Source: Nitrososphaerota archaeon | GTDB lineage: Archaea > Thermoproteota > Nitrososphaeria > Nitrososphaerales > Nitrosopumilaceae | Direction: 5' to 3' | DNA length: 44,063 nucleotides | NCBI GenBank assembly: GCA_005877305.1 | Contig: VBPW01000018.1 | Coordinates: forward strand, 1 to 44,063 | Shown here: one piece after another, positions 23,870 to 32,185 of the stretch | How positions within the stretch are numbered: the first letter of the stretch is position 1 | Layout: every line of letters starts with the position of its first letter | Translations under genes and position numbers: made by a program | The notes under the pieces: model-generated | Seen by the model: the letters and a program-made list of their open reading frames with translations, nothing else | Database searches by the model: none | Told to the model about the DNA's origin: nothing

Positions 23870-24203
23870 GATCAGAAGATGGCGGTTCTCTTGACCAGAA
23901 AAAGATTGCAAGACCTACAGGAATCATTATCATAATAGCCACACCCAACGAAACCCAATAAAACGTTGGATCAATACCTGGAATGAAAGGTATTGGAAAT
24001 ACGGTGTATGCCCATACAAACGCGATAAATCCAAGCAGCATTTTATTTCTTTTAAAAATTTTCCATCCAAGTTTTCTTTTTGTTATAAAACAACGTTTGC
24101 ATCTTGTCCTATCATCTGTCATGCAGGATGTACAGCAACGTTTTTCACAAAAGTAACATCTACGATCCCCAAATTCCGAACCGCAAAAATCACACTGTTG
24201 CAC
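23862..24203 (-). CDS. Zinc-finger membrane protein (113 aa)
   Basis: The N-terminal 40 residues hold eight to ten Cys in repeated C-x2-C knuckles (QCDFCG, CYFCEKRCCTSC, CKRCF), resembling a B-box or RING-like double zinc site. The rest is two transmembrane helices (MLLGFIAFVWAYTVFPI and FYWVSLGVAIMIMIPVGLA) separated by a short loop. It is likely a membrane-bound protein with a cytoplasmic zinc domain, for example an adaptor. Its 3' end overlaps leuB convergently by 8 bp. Function unknown. Confidence 0.7.
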   Translation of the reverse strand: MQQCDFCGSEFGDRRCYFCEKRCCTSCMTDDRTRCKRCFITKRKLGWKIFKRNKMLLGFIAFVWAYTVFPIPFIPGIDPTFYWVSLGVAIMIMIPVGLAIFFWSREPPSSDLR

Positions 24204-24235
24204 TTGTTATTTTAGTAGAATTTGGATTTATTCTT

Positions 24236-25525
24236 TTATGGATAAAGTCTTTCAGGATCACGCGGATACAAGACAACTTCCCTAACATTATCTATCTTTG
24301 TAAGAACTGACATTAGCCTATCAAGGCCCAAGCCCCAACCTGAATGAGGTGGCATTCCCCAGTCAAATGCTCTAAGATGGTCTGCAAATTGTTCAGGGTT
24401 TAGGCCTTGTTCTTGTAATCTTGATCTTAGTTTTTTCGGATCATGCAATCTTGTACCCCCTGAAGAGAGCTCAAGATAGCCATATTGAAGGTCAAATGAA
24501 CAAGATAATGTAGGATCATCGTCTTTTTCACGAATGTAGAACGGTTTTAGTTTCATGGGCCAGTCAATTAAAAAATAAAATCCATGATGTCGTTCTCCCA
24601 GTATACGTAAATGTGAATCTTGTAAATCATCATCGAGCTCAAGTTTTATTCCATCATGTGACAAGTCTTCGATTGCTTTTTTGTATGTCAGACGTTCAAA
24701 CGGTACCGCTGGTTTTTTGATTTCAATGCCAAGTATTTTTTGTTCAGCTGTACAATTTTTTTCTGTATGTTCAAACACATTGACTACAACTAATTCTAAA
24801 ATATCCATCACATCAGAATAGTCCATAAATGCAGCTTCAATATCTACACTAGTGAATTCTGTAAGGTGCCTTACTGTATGTGATTTTTCTGCTCTATAAT
24901 ACGAAGCAATTTCAAAAACCCGTTCTAAACCAATTGTAAGTTGTTCTTTGTAAAGTTGTGGGCTTTGTGCAAGATACGCTTGTTTATCAAAATATTTCAG
25001 TGAAAAAAGATTTGCTCCTCCTTCACTTGCACTACCAATTATTTTTGGAGTATTCACCTCAATAAAATTATTTTCTGTTAGTGTATTCCTAATTGAAGCA
25101 AGTGCATGATGACGTAGTTTAAAAATTGAGGCAGTTTTTTGATTACGAAGATCAAGTGCCCTTGCGTTTAGTCTGTTATCAATATTACTTTCTAGTCTCC
25201 CAATAGGGTCTATTGGTAATGGATGCACTGCTAATGTTAAGATATCAATTTTCTCAGATTTGATTTCAAATGGAAAATCTCTAGCTTTTGATTGCTGAAC
25301 TGTACCCATTATTCTAACCACGCTTTGTCTGTTGAGTCCTTTTGCGTGTTCTAGGGCTTCATTACCAACAAGAACAATTTGAGCAACGCCAGTAACATCA
25401 CGAAGTGTCAAAAATGTAAGCTTGCCAAGTTCCCGTATGTCCTCTATCCAACCGCCCACTACGACCTTCTTCCCTATCATTGAGGACTCGAGGTGACCAA
25501 TGTAATGAGTTCTTTTGAAATCCAT
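24236..25525 (-). CDS. aspS: Aspartyl-tRNA(Asx) synthetase, archaeal type
   Basis: 429 residues. The N-terminal OB fold (GWIEDIRELGKLTFLTLRD) binds the anticodon, and the class II catalytic core contains motif 2 (FEIASYYRAEKSHTVRHLTEFTSVD) and motif 3 (GWGLGLDRLMSVL). It attaches Asp to tRNA-Asp; many archaeal forms are non-discriminating and also charge tRNA-Asn for a GatCAB pathway. Which type this is cannot be decided here because gatABC is not in view. Start is ATG 25525. Its promoter carries three copies of TCGAACT (25547-25581) flanking the TATA, implying regulation. Confidence 0.93.
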   Translation of the reverse strand: MDFKRTHYIGHLESSMIGKKVVVGGWIEDIRELGKLTFLTLRDVTGVAQIVLVGNEALEHAKGLNRQSVVRIMGTVQQSKARDFPFEIKSEKIDILTLAVHPLPIDPIGRLESNIDNRLNARALDLRNQKTASIFKLRHHALASIRNTLTENNFIEVNTPKIIGSASEGGANLFSLKYFDKQAYLAQSPQLYKEQLTIGLERVFEIASYYRAEKSHTVRHLTEFTSVDIEAAFMDYSDVMDILELVVVNVFEHTEKNCTAEQKILGIEIKKPAVPFERLTYKKAIEDLSHDGIKLELDDDLQDSHLRILGERHHGFYFLIDWPMKLKPFYIREKDDDPTLSCSFDLQYGYLELSSGGTRLHDPKKLRSRLQEQGLNPEQFADHLRAFDWGMPPHSGWGLGLDRLMSVLTKIDNVREVVLYPRDPERLYP

Positions 25526-25546
25526 AGGTTACTATATCATTTTCTC

Positions 25547-25581
25547 TCGAACTCTATAATAAGTTCGATTCCGCTCGAACT
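25547..25581 (-). promoter_or_regulatory. Three TCGAACT repeats around the aspS TATA box
   Basis: TCGAACT occurs at 25547-25553 and 25575-25581, and its exact inverse AGTTCGA at 25562-25568. The first and inverted copies form a perfect 7-bp inverted repeat that encloses the 8-bp spacer CTATAATA, which on the minus strand is TATTATAG, a TATA-like element about 33 nt before the aspS ATG. A protein bound to the repeat would cover the TATA. The divergent oppD gene starts at 25718. The exactness of three 7-mers within 35 bp makes chance unlikely. Confidence 0.55.
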
Positions 25582-25717
25582 GTAAGACATAAAATACCAT
25601 TTCATTGCATCAAAATTACAAATTAGCGTTCTCAAGTAAATCGGTTTTTTTACTTACTAGAATATAACCCCTTCTTCCTCCAAAACCCACATTTAGATCA
25701 ATGAACTAAAATGATTG

Positions 25718-26653
25718 ATGTCTTACATTTCTGTAAATGATCTTAAAACTCAATATAAAACACAGACTGGCATTGTTCATGCAGTAGATGGCGTAAGTTT
25801 TTTTTTAGAAAAAGGAGAATCTATTGGAATTGCCGGTGAAAGTGCATGTGGGAAAAGCACCCTTGGACTTTCCCTAATGCGGGCACTGCAAGGAGGTATA
25901 GTTGTATCTGGTGACATATTATTAGATGGAAAATCTATCATTAAAATGTCAGAATCAGAGTTTACAAAGAATTATCGGTGGAAAGAGATTTCTATGGTCT
26001 TTCAGGGAGCCATGAATTCATTAGATCCAGTTTTTACGGTGGAACATCAATTTCATGAGATCTTAAAACAACATAATTACACTGGAGACTTTGATAAAAG
26101 AATTGCAGAAATAATAACTTCGGTCGGTCTGAATAATTCTGTACTTAAAAAATTTCCACATGAGCTTAGTGGCGGGATGAAACAAAGAATTGTTATTGCC
26201 ATGGCACTTCTCTTGAATCCAAAATTTGTTATTGCAGATGAACCAACAACTGCCCTAGACGTACTTGTACAAGCACAGGTTATCAGTCTACTCAAAAAAC
26301 TGAAAAAAGAAGGGTTATCCATCATGTTGATAACACATGATCTAGCAATAATATCTGAAATCGCTGAGAAAATTGGTGTTATGTATGGGGGCAAAATGAT
26401 TGAGTTCGGGAGTTCATCTGAGATTTACAAGGACCCAAAACATCCGTACACACAAGGTCTTCTTCAATCAATCCCATCGTTAAAAGAAAACAAAAAACCA
26501 CAGTATATCAGAGGAAATCCTCCTACTTTGCTAAACCCACCTCAAGGATGTAGGTTTTATGACAGATGCCCACACGCAATGGAAAAATGTAAGAAAGATC
26601 CTCCTAAAATTAAAACAGACTCGGGTTATGTCCAATGTTGGCTCTACGAATAA
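25718..26653 (+). CDS. oppD: Oligopeptide/dipeptide ABC transporter ATPase (OppD/DppD type)
   Basis: 311 residues from ATG 25718 (a TTG lies one codon earlier). Complete ABC ATPase: Walker A GESACGKST, Q-loop MVFQGAMNSLDP, signature ELSGGMKQR, Walker B FVIADEPTTALD and the H-loop ITHDLAI. The C-terminal extension CRFYDRCPHAMEKC has the Cys typical of the OppD/OppF oligopeptide C-terminal domain (an Fe-S/metal loop). It powers uptake of peptides together with OppF at 27479-28447. The permease and substrate-binding protein genes are not in this window. Separated from oppF by a convergent repeat-protein gene. Confidence 0.92.
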   Translation: MSYISVNDLKTQYKTQTGIVHAVDGVSFFLEKGESIGIAGESACGKSTLGLSLMRALQGGIVVSGDILLDGKSIIKMSESEFTKNYRWKEISMVFQGAMNSLDPVFTVEHQFHEILKQHNYTGDFDKRIAEIITSVGLNNSVLKKFPHELSGGMKQRIVIAMALLLNPKFVIADEPTTALDVLVQAQVISLLKKLKKEGLSIMLITHDLAIISEIAEKIGVMYGGKMIEFGSSSEIYKDPKHPYTQGLLQSIPSLKENKKPQYIRGNPPTLLNPPQGCRFYDRCPHAMEKCKKDPPKIKTDSGYVQCWLYE

Positions 26654-26699
26654 ATTCTATCTAAAAAATTTATACAACTGTAGTAAAAGGGTCAGAATT

Positions 26700-26735
26700 T
26701 TAAATTGTTAAAAATTTAAATTATTTTTTTTAAAA
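26700..26735. terminator. AT-rich bidirectional termination region between oppD and the repeat protein gene
   Basis: The gap between two convergent genes holds self-complementary AT runs (TTTAAATT-like) and a T8 run at about 26723-26730 followed by TTAAAA. Archaeal transcription often ends at T-rich stretches like these. No stable GC stem is present. Confidence 0.35.
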
Positions 26736-27395
26736 TTAAGGAGCGTATTGTACGTATTTTGCGCCACTAGTAATATTACATGTTTTTGGGTGGTCTGCAT
26801 CATAACAACCTACAATTTTTTGATTGATTGTGTCAATCCCCTCTTGTATCATGACATTTCTGTCCCTTCCATTGCTATCTGTTGTTTGCGTATTATCAAT
26901 ACCAACATATTTTGGTTGTATACTTGCTAATGCTTCTATTATTTTGATATTATTTTTGTCCATCTGTGCTAGTGCCAAAGCAATCTGGGTGTTTCTATCA
27001 ATGTGTACTGTTTCATCTGTAGGAGTATTAGTCAATCCAGCATAACCTGCTGAAAATTTGTCCAAGCCCAAAACATGAATCTCACCAAATATTGTTATGC
27101 CTTTTGCAGCTGCATATGTCTGTCCATAAGCAATGTTAGCATTCCTTTCATTGTAAACAGTTTCATCAGTAGGAGTATTAGTCAATCCAGCATAATGAGT
27201 ACTTTGATCTAATGGTAAAACATGGGTATGGGCATATTTCTGTAAAGCCCTTGCTTGTGCATAAGCTGCTGCCTTTTGAATATCACTCCAGCTATCATCA
27301 GCAGATGCCAAATTGACAAGGTATTGACCACTAAAACCGAATAGTAAAATCACCATTAAACCGGCTATTATCTTGATTTGCACGTCTTGTATCAT
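26736..27395 (-). CDS. Secreted or membrane-anchored internal-repeat protein
   Basis: 219 residues. A single N-terminal hydrophobic segment (KIIAGLMVILLFGFSGQYLV) is a signal peptide or membrane anchor. The rest contains three repeats of about 45-50 residues, each centred on a Y-A/V-G-L/I-x-N-T motif with Thr/Asp-Arg-Asn: YAGLTNTPTDETVYNERN, YAGLTNTPTDETVHIDRN and YVGIDNTQTTDSNGRDRN. Two Cys near the C-terminus may form a disulfide. Fold unknown; the repeats suggest a solenoid or beta-rich extracellular module. It is inserted, on the other strand, between the oppD and oppF genes, which suggests acquisition or late expansion, or a role near the peptide transporter. Confidence 0.65.
   Translation of the reverse strand: MIQDVQIKIIAGLMVILLFGFSGQYLVNLASADDSWSDIQKAAAYAQARALQKYAHTHVLPLDQSTHYAGLTNTPTDETVYNERNANIAYGQTYAAAKGITIFGEIHVLGLDKFSAGYAGLTNTPTDETVHIDRNTQIALALAQMDKNNIKIIEALASIQPKYVGIDNTQTTDSNGRDRNVMIQEGIDTINQKIVGCYDADHPKTCNITSGAKYVQYAP
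27010..27195 (-). repeat. 36-bp near-identical direct repeats inside the repeat-protein gene
   Basis: The 36 bp at 27010-27045 and 27160-27195 differ by about one base (TCTGT versus TCAGT), and their starts are exactly 150 bp (50 codons) apart. They encode the shared YAGLTNTPTDETV core. Near identity at DNA level, including silent positions, points to a recent tandem duplication or gene conversion of a 50-codon module. Confidence 0.75.
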
Positions 27396-27478
27396 ATTTC
27401 ATGGGTTTTAAAACCTTGCGATGGATAGGATTTTACTGCAAGGATCGCTTGATATAATTCTGATTTCTTAGTATTGTA

Positions 27479-28447
27479 TTGGAAGAGATCCTTTCAGTAC
27501 AAAATTTAACCAAGTACTTTGTTACAAAGAAAGGAATTTTTTCTTCGTCTGAAAAAATAATCAAAGCTGTTGATGGCATATCCTTTTCTTTAAAAAAAGG
27601 CGAAGTCTTTGTTCTTGCGGGAGAATCGGGGTCTGGCAAAACAACCACTGCAAGACTTATTCTTCGTGCAATAGAGCCAGATTCTGGAACGGTTTTTTTT
27701 GATGATGTAGAAATTGGCAAACAAAGTAAAAACCTAGACAAGCTAAGAATGCAATGTCAGATAATACACCAAGATCCCTATGCAGCTATAAACCCTCGGA
27801 TGAAGATATCGGATATAATAATGGAGCCACTTGAGATTCACAAAATTGGAACTAGACAAGAAAGAAAAAAGATGGTAATTGATGCTCTTCAAGAAGTAAG
27901 GCTTGAACCTGCTGAGGAAATATATGACAAATATCCTCATATGCTTTCTGGCGGTCAAAGGCAGAGAATAGTTCTTGCAAGAGCCCTTGTAACAAAACCA
28001 AAAGTAATCATTGCAGATGAACCAGTATCAATGCTTGATGTTTCAGTAAGAGCTGAAGTTTTAGAATTGATGAGAGAGCTTCAAGAAAAGCATGGAATTT
28101 CTTACATTTACATAACGCATGATTTATCCACTGCAAGATATCTGGGACAAAGAATTGCCATCATGTATCTTGGAAAAATTGTAGAAGTAGGACCCATTGA
28201 TGAAGTGCTCTTACATCCAAGACATCCTTATACTCAAGCTCTCATAGATGCTATATCTGAAGCAGATCCAGAAAATCTTAACCGATACAAAGAAATCAGA
28301 ATTAATGAACCGCTTGATGCTGACGTCTATCAAGGCTGTCGATTTCGTTCTAGATGTCCATATGCTATTGAAAAATGCAAAGACGAACCACCACTTGATG
28401 AAGTAGGAAAAGATAGACTTGCTGCATGCTTTGTTAAAATTGATTAA
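27479..28447 (+). CDS. oppF: Oligopeptide/dipeptide ABC transporter ATPase (OppF/DppF type)
   Basis: 322 residues from TTG 27479. Walker A GESGSGKTT, Q-loop IIHQDPYAAINPRM, signature MLSGGQRQR, Walker B VIIADEPVSMLD, H-loop ITHDLS. The C-terminal CRFRSRCPYAIEKC closes the family-specific oligopeptide domain as in OppD. It should pair with OppD (25718-26653) as the two unequal ATPases of a peptide importer. It converges with smc with overlapping stop codons (TTAA at 28444-28447). The permease pair and binding protein lie elsewhere. Confidence 0.92.
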   Translation: MEEILSVQNLTKYFVTKKGIFSSSEKIIKAVDGISFSLKKGEVFVLAGESGSGKTTTARLILRAIEPDSGTVFFDDVEIGKQSKNLDKLRMQCQIIHQDPYAAINPRMKISDIIMEPLEIHKIGTRQERKKMVIDALQEVRLEPAEEIYDKYPHMLSGGQRQRIVLARALVTKPKVIIADEPVSMLDVSVRAEVLELMRELQEKHGISYIYITHDLSTARYLGQRIAIMYLGKIVEVGPIDEVLLHPRHPYTQALIDAISEADPENLNRYKEIRINEPLDADVYQGCRFRSRCPYAIEKCKDEPPLDEVGKDRLAACFVKID

Positions 28448-31400
28448 TTAGCAACTTGTTGCACGTTTGAAATCTTATGTGATACTACTTGTGAAACTCC
28501 ATTCTTTGGGAACACACCATAAATCAAGTTAGCTTTTTGCACAGTAGAATCCTTTAAGGAAACCAAAATAATCTGACTTCCTCTAGAACGTTCTTCAAGT
28601 ATTTTTGAAAGTCGTTCTGTGTTTAATGCATCAAGATGAGCATCAACTTCATCAAGTAGATAAAATGGGGATGGTTTCAACGTCTGTAATGCTAAAAGAA
28701 ATGTTATTGCTGCAAGTGTTTTTTCACCACCACTAATTGAGGTAGATTCTCTTTTTTGCTTATTTGGGAACTGTACAAGAAATGATAACCCTGAAGCAAA
28801 TATGTCATCTTCGTTTTGTATTTCTAGCCAAGCGTTTCCTCCTGTCATTTTATGAAAAACTTCGCGAATATCTTTGTCTACCTTATCATATGATTCCAAA
28901 AATGTTTGTCTCTTGTCTTTATCAATTTCTTCAATGAATTTTACTATGGAATTTCTTTCCTCTTCAAGTTCATTTTTACGAGTAGACATTGAACGATATC
29001 CATCTGAAATCTCGATGTATGTTTCAGGAGCTTTTGTGTTAAGTGAACCACCTAGTCCCTTTCTCTCTGACTCTAGTGCTGTTAGTATTTGTTCTACATC
29101 AAAGGTTTCCAAGCTTTCTTGATATCCAAATGAGGAAAGTGTGTCTCGTATCTTTACTTCATTTTCAGTAAGATCCTTTATATCACGTGAAATAGAATCT
29201 GATTGTCTTTCAAAATTGTTAATTTCCTTTGTAATCGCCTTTTCACTGTCATACAAGTTCTTTAACTTTGCATCATATTCCTTGAGTGCCGAAACCGATG
29301 TTCCGGAAGTTGAAATTAGCTGTTGTTCTCTTTCTCTTAACGAAATTAAGGCAAGATCCACTTTTTCCTTTTCTTTTGTGAGTGTTCGTGACTCTACTTC
29401 TAGTTCATGCTTTTCATGATTAAGAGAGGACTGTTCTTGTGAAAGTGAGCGCATACTCGATTTAAGCGAGTTTTCTTCGTTAGTTAGTAAAGTGAGCTGT
29501 GTGGTTTGTTCCCTGAATTGTGCAGATACGGAGCTTAGTATACTTAGATGGGAGGATTTTTTTTCATTCAATTCTGAAAGAGAGGTTGCTATTCGTGCCT
29601 GCTCTTCATCTGCATAATTTTCTTGCGTCATTGAAATTCGTTCCTCTAAGGAATCAATATAGGAATCTAGCTTTGCGGCGTTTGTTTTCAGACCTTCTTC
29701 ATGTCTTTTAAGCTGTGAAATTCTTGATGTGATTTGTTCTTCTGATAATGAAATTGATTTTAGTTTTGCTTTAACGTCTGTAAAGCTTAGATCAACGTTA
29801 ACAAGTCCTGTATCAGAAGCACTATTTCTATTATCTAAACTTTTTGCTATTCTTTCAATTTTTTTAAGCTGAATTTTTTTATTTTGAATGAATTTTTTTA
29901 AGAGATCTAATGATTGAACTAGGCCATCAACTGACGTACTGAGAAGAATTATTTTAGTAAGATTAGAAATTTTTGAATTTATATCAATTACAATAGCATT
30001 AGCATCTGCTTCAAAGAATTGGCCGTCAATAGTTACTGTTTTGAATCCTTTTTTGGATAAAATATATGCTGATTCTTTTGAATCCACTAAAATAATATTT
30101 CCAAAAATAAAATTCTTTAGAACCACAAGTTTTTCTTCACATTTTATGAAATCAGATAATACACCCATTATTCCCTGCTCTTGTGGTAAAGAAATTTTTG
30201 AATTTGGAATTGCGTCAAGTGGGATAATACGAATTTTTGGAAGCTTCTTTGCTTTTGCAAATTCTGCTAGCCCAAGCAAAGTAGCAAAGTCATTTACAAC
30301 AAGTGCCTTTAGCCAATCAGAGCCAACAGCAAGTATGGGTCTTTCAAATTGTTTGTCCCATGAAAGCATTTCATAAACAAGACCCTGAATGCCTAGTCTT
30401 TTAGAATCTTCTTTGAGTTTTGCAATCGAGTAATCTTCATGCATGACTTCTTTAACAACTCGAATTTTTGCTTCATATTGAGCAGCTGCTTTGCTTGCCT
30501 TTTCAAGAATTAGTGTTGTATCTTCAATGTCTTTTTCGATTTTTGTTTTCTTTTCAGACATGTTTGTGAGTCTTGATTTTAATTCTTTGATTGTTGCTTC
30601 ATGTCCAGCTCGAATTATTTTTAATTTCTGCTCAAGATTTAGCAGTTTTTCTTTTTCCTCTAAAAATGATTTTATTTTTATAGAATTCTGTTCAATTTTA
30701 TTTGCAACACCATTTCTTTCTTGTTCAACTTTAGAATGTGAGAGTTTTGCATTGTTAAGCGAATTTGTAAGATTTTTTATTTTTTCATCTACTTTAAGTC
30801 TGTTTGTTGCTGCTTGTGATTGCTGTTTTAATACCTGATTAATTTCGGAATCAATCGAAAAAAGATCAGTGTTTGCAGTTTTTTTGGTTTCGTTAATAGA
30901 GTTTATTGATTCTTTTAGCTGTTGAATCTGTGCTTCAAGTTGAGATCTTTTTTCCTGTAAATTATTTAATTCTAATTCGATCTCAGGCAGTCGTGAATCT
31001 ATTTGATCTAGTCGTCTTGTATTGGTTGCGATCTTACTGTTTGCTGATTCAAACTGATGCATAGCAGTACTAAGTTCAGAATCTATTGCGGCTTTTGCTA
31101 CATTATACGCATTTACCTCTTCTAGGAACTTTAGTTTTTCTTCTTCAAGTCTTTTAATTTCATCTTTTAACTCTGTGCGTTGTTCTTCAAGTTTCTTTGT
31201 TTCTGAAAGAATCGCATTCAAGTTTCTCTCCTTTGAGATTTTTTGGGATTCAATATCTTTTAATTTATTTGAGGCCAGGATAGCTTGCAGTCGTTTAAGT
31301 TCTCGTTCTAAAAGATCATATCTTAGTTGATAGTTTCTTTCTTCTTCAAGCTCATCTATACGTTTTTTTATCTCATCCATTCTAGCAAGTGCAATTTCAA

Positions 31401-31968
31401 GTCGTCTGTCTGCCTCATCCAGTTGTTTTAATGCTTCTATCTTTTTTTCATCAAAATATGCCAATCCAATAATGTCTTCAATTATCTTTCGTCGCTCTTC
31501 GGCATTAAATTCTGAAATTCTAGTAATCGTACCCTGCTGTACTATGTTCAATTTGTGAATTCCAGCGTTTGCAACTTCTAATATGTCAAGAATATGGTTT
31601 CTTTGCATCTTTTTTTGATTTAGATAGTAGATGTTTTCTCCAGATTCATCCATTTCTCTTGTGATAGTTACTATGTTAGAATCAATAGGAATCTTCCTGT
31701 CAGTATTGTCAAAGTGGCAACTTACACGAGCTATCTTTGCACCATGATGGCTCCCGTCAACATCATGAAGTAGTGAACGTAATTTGTCAACTCTCATTAT
31801 CTTTGGCGCATTCTCACCAAGTGTGAAAGATATAGCGTCAAGGATGTTGCTCTTTCCAGAGCCATTTGCTCCTGAAATAGCCACAAGGCCAGGTTCAAGA
31901 TTAATAATGGTATTTTTATAACCAAATGATTTGAAGCCAAAGATCTCTACCTTACGAATATGAACCAA
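28444..31968 (-). CDS. smc: SMC chromosome-condensation ATPase
   Basis: 1174 residues, the usual SMC size. N-terminal ATPase half with Walker A SGANGSGKSN (about 32-41), a long coiled coil, a central hinge (about 500-660, with GLVYEMLSWDK, ILAVGSDWLKALVV and IPLDAIPN), a second coiled coil, and the C-terminal half with the ABC signature TSISGGEKTLAAITFLLA and Walker B FYLLDEVDAHLD. It forms V-shaped dimers that organise and segregate chromosomes. Start is probably TTG 31968. The usual partner gene scpA is not adjacent in the window. Leu/Ser/Lys/Glu-rich coils account for the many long shadow frames on the other strand. Confidence 0.96.
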   Translation of the reverse strand: MVHIRKVEIFGFKSFGYKNTIINLEPGLVAISGANGSGKSNILDAISFTLGENAPKIMRVDKLRSLLHDVDGSHHGAKIARVSCHFDNTDRKIPIDSNIVTITREMDESGENIYYLNQKKMQRNHILDILEVANAGIHKLNIVQQGTITRISEFNAEERRKIIEDIIGLAYFDEKKIEALKQLDEADRRLEIALARMDEIKKRIDELEEERNYQLRYDLLERELKRLQAILASNKLKDIESQKISKERNLNAILSETKKLEEQRTELKDEIKRLEEEKLKFLEEVNAYNVAKAAIDSELSTAMHQFESANSKIATNTRRLDQIDSRLPEIELELNNLQEKRSQLEAQIQQLKESINSINETKKTANTDLFSIDSEINQVLKQQSQAATNRLKVDEKIKNLTNSLNNAKLSHSKVEQERNGVANKIEQNSIKIKSFLEEKEKLLNLEQKLKIIRAGHEATIKELKSRLTNMSEKKTKIEKDIEDTTLILEKASKAAAQYEAKIRVVKEVMHEDYSIAKLKEDSKRLGIQGLVYEMLSWDKQFERPILAVGSDWLKALVVNDFATLLGLAEFAKAKKLPKIRIIPLDAIPNSKISLPQEQGIMGVLSDFIKCEEKLVVLKNFIFGNIILVDSKESAYILSKKGFKTVTIDGQFFEADANAIVIDINSKISNLTKIILLSTSVDGLVQSLDLLKKFIQNKKIQLKKIERIAKSLDNRNSASDTGLVNVDLSFTDVKAKLKSISLSEEQITSRISQLKRHEEGLKTNAAKLDSYIDSLEERISMTQENYADEEQARIATSLSELNEKKSSHLSILSSVSAQFREQTTQLTLLTNEENSLKSSMRSLSQEQSSLNHEKHELEVESRTLTKEKEKVDLALISLREREQQLISTSGTSVSALKEYDAKLKNLYDSEKAITKEINNFERQSDSISRDIKDLTENEVKIRDTLSSFGYQESLETFDVEQILTALESERKGLGGSLNTKAPETYIEISDGYRSMSTRKNELEEERNSIVKFIEEIDKDKRQTFLESYDKVDKDIREVFHKMTGGNAWLEIQNEDDIFASGLSFLVQFPNKQKRESTSISGGEKTLAAITFLLALQTLKPSPFYLLDEVDAHLDALNTERLSKILEERSRGSQIILVSLKDSTVQKANLIYGVFPKNGVSQVVSHKISNVQQVAN

Positions 31969-32053
31969 TGTACTCGATGCTCTAAAAGACGAAATAACAG
32001 AATATTGACAAGTTTCCTTGACTAGGCTAACAACAATTACAATGTGAATTTAA

Positions 32054-32176
32054 ATGAAAAAGATGTCATGGTTATCCCAAACGAGCAGAGTTAAGGGGCA
32101 AGCTACAATACAAGTAGAGTTTAATTTATCAAAATACATGACCATGAGAAGAAAACAGTTTACAGATTTTAGATAA
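32054..32176 (+). CDS. Possible small protein (40 aa) between smc and inositol-phosphate synthase
   Basis: An open frame from ATG 32054 (or 32063) to TAA 32176 encodes M-K-K-M-S-W-L-S-Q-T, then a strand-like GQATIQVEFNLSKY and a basic end MRRKQFTDFR. The amphipathic pattern is plausible for a tiny real protein, but no motif is recognised and no TATA at the right distance supports the start. The rest of the 217-bp gap has no other coding signal. It converges with the inositol-phosphate synthase gene. Confidence 0.3.
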   Translation: MKKMSWLSQTSRVKGQATIQVEFNLSKYMTMRRKQFTDFR

Positions 32177-32185
32177 TTTTCCTTG

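Noticed and set aside
25561-25582. tRNA T-arm-like string AGTTCGATTCCGCT
   Set aside because: Flanking bases do not pair to make a T stem, and no anticodon or acceptor arm can be drawn; it belongs to the TCGAACT repeats.
28874-30838. Several plus-strand frames of 60-115 residues inside smc
   Set aside because: They are Ser/Phe-rich shadows opposite coiled-coil codons of smc; no start signals or motifs.
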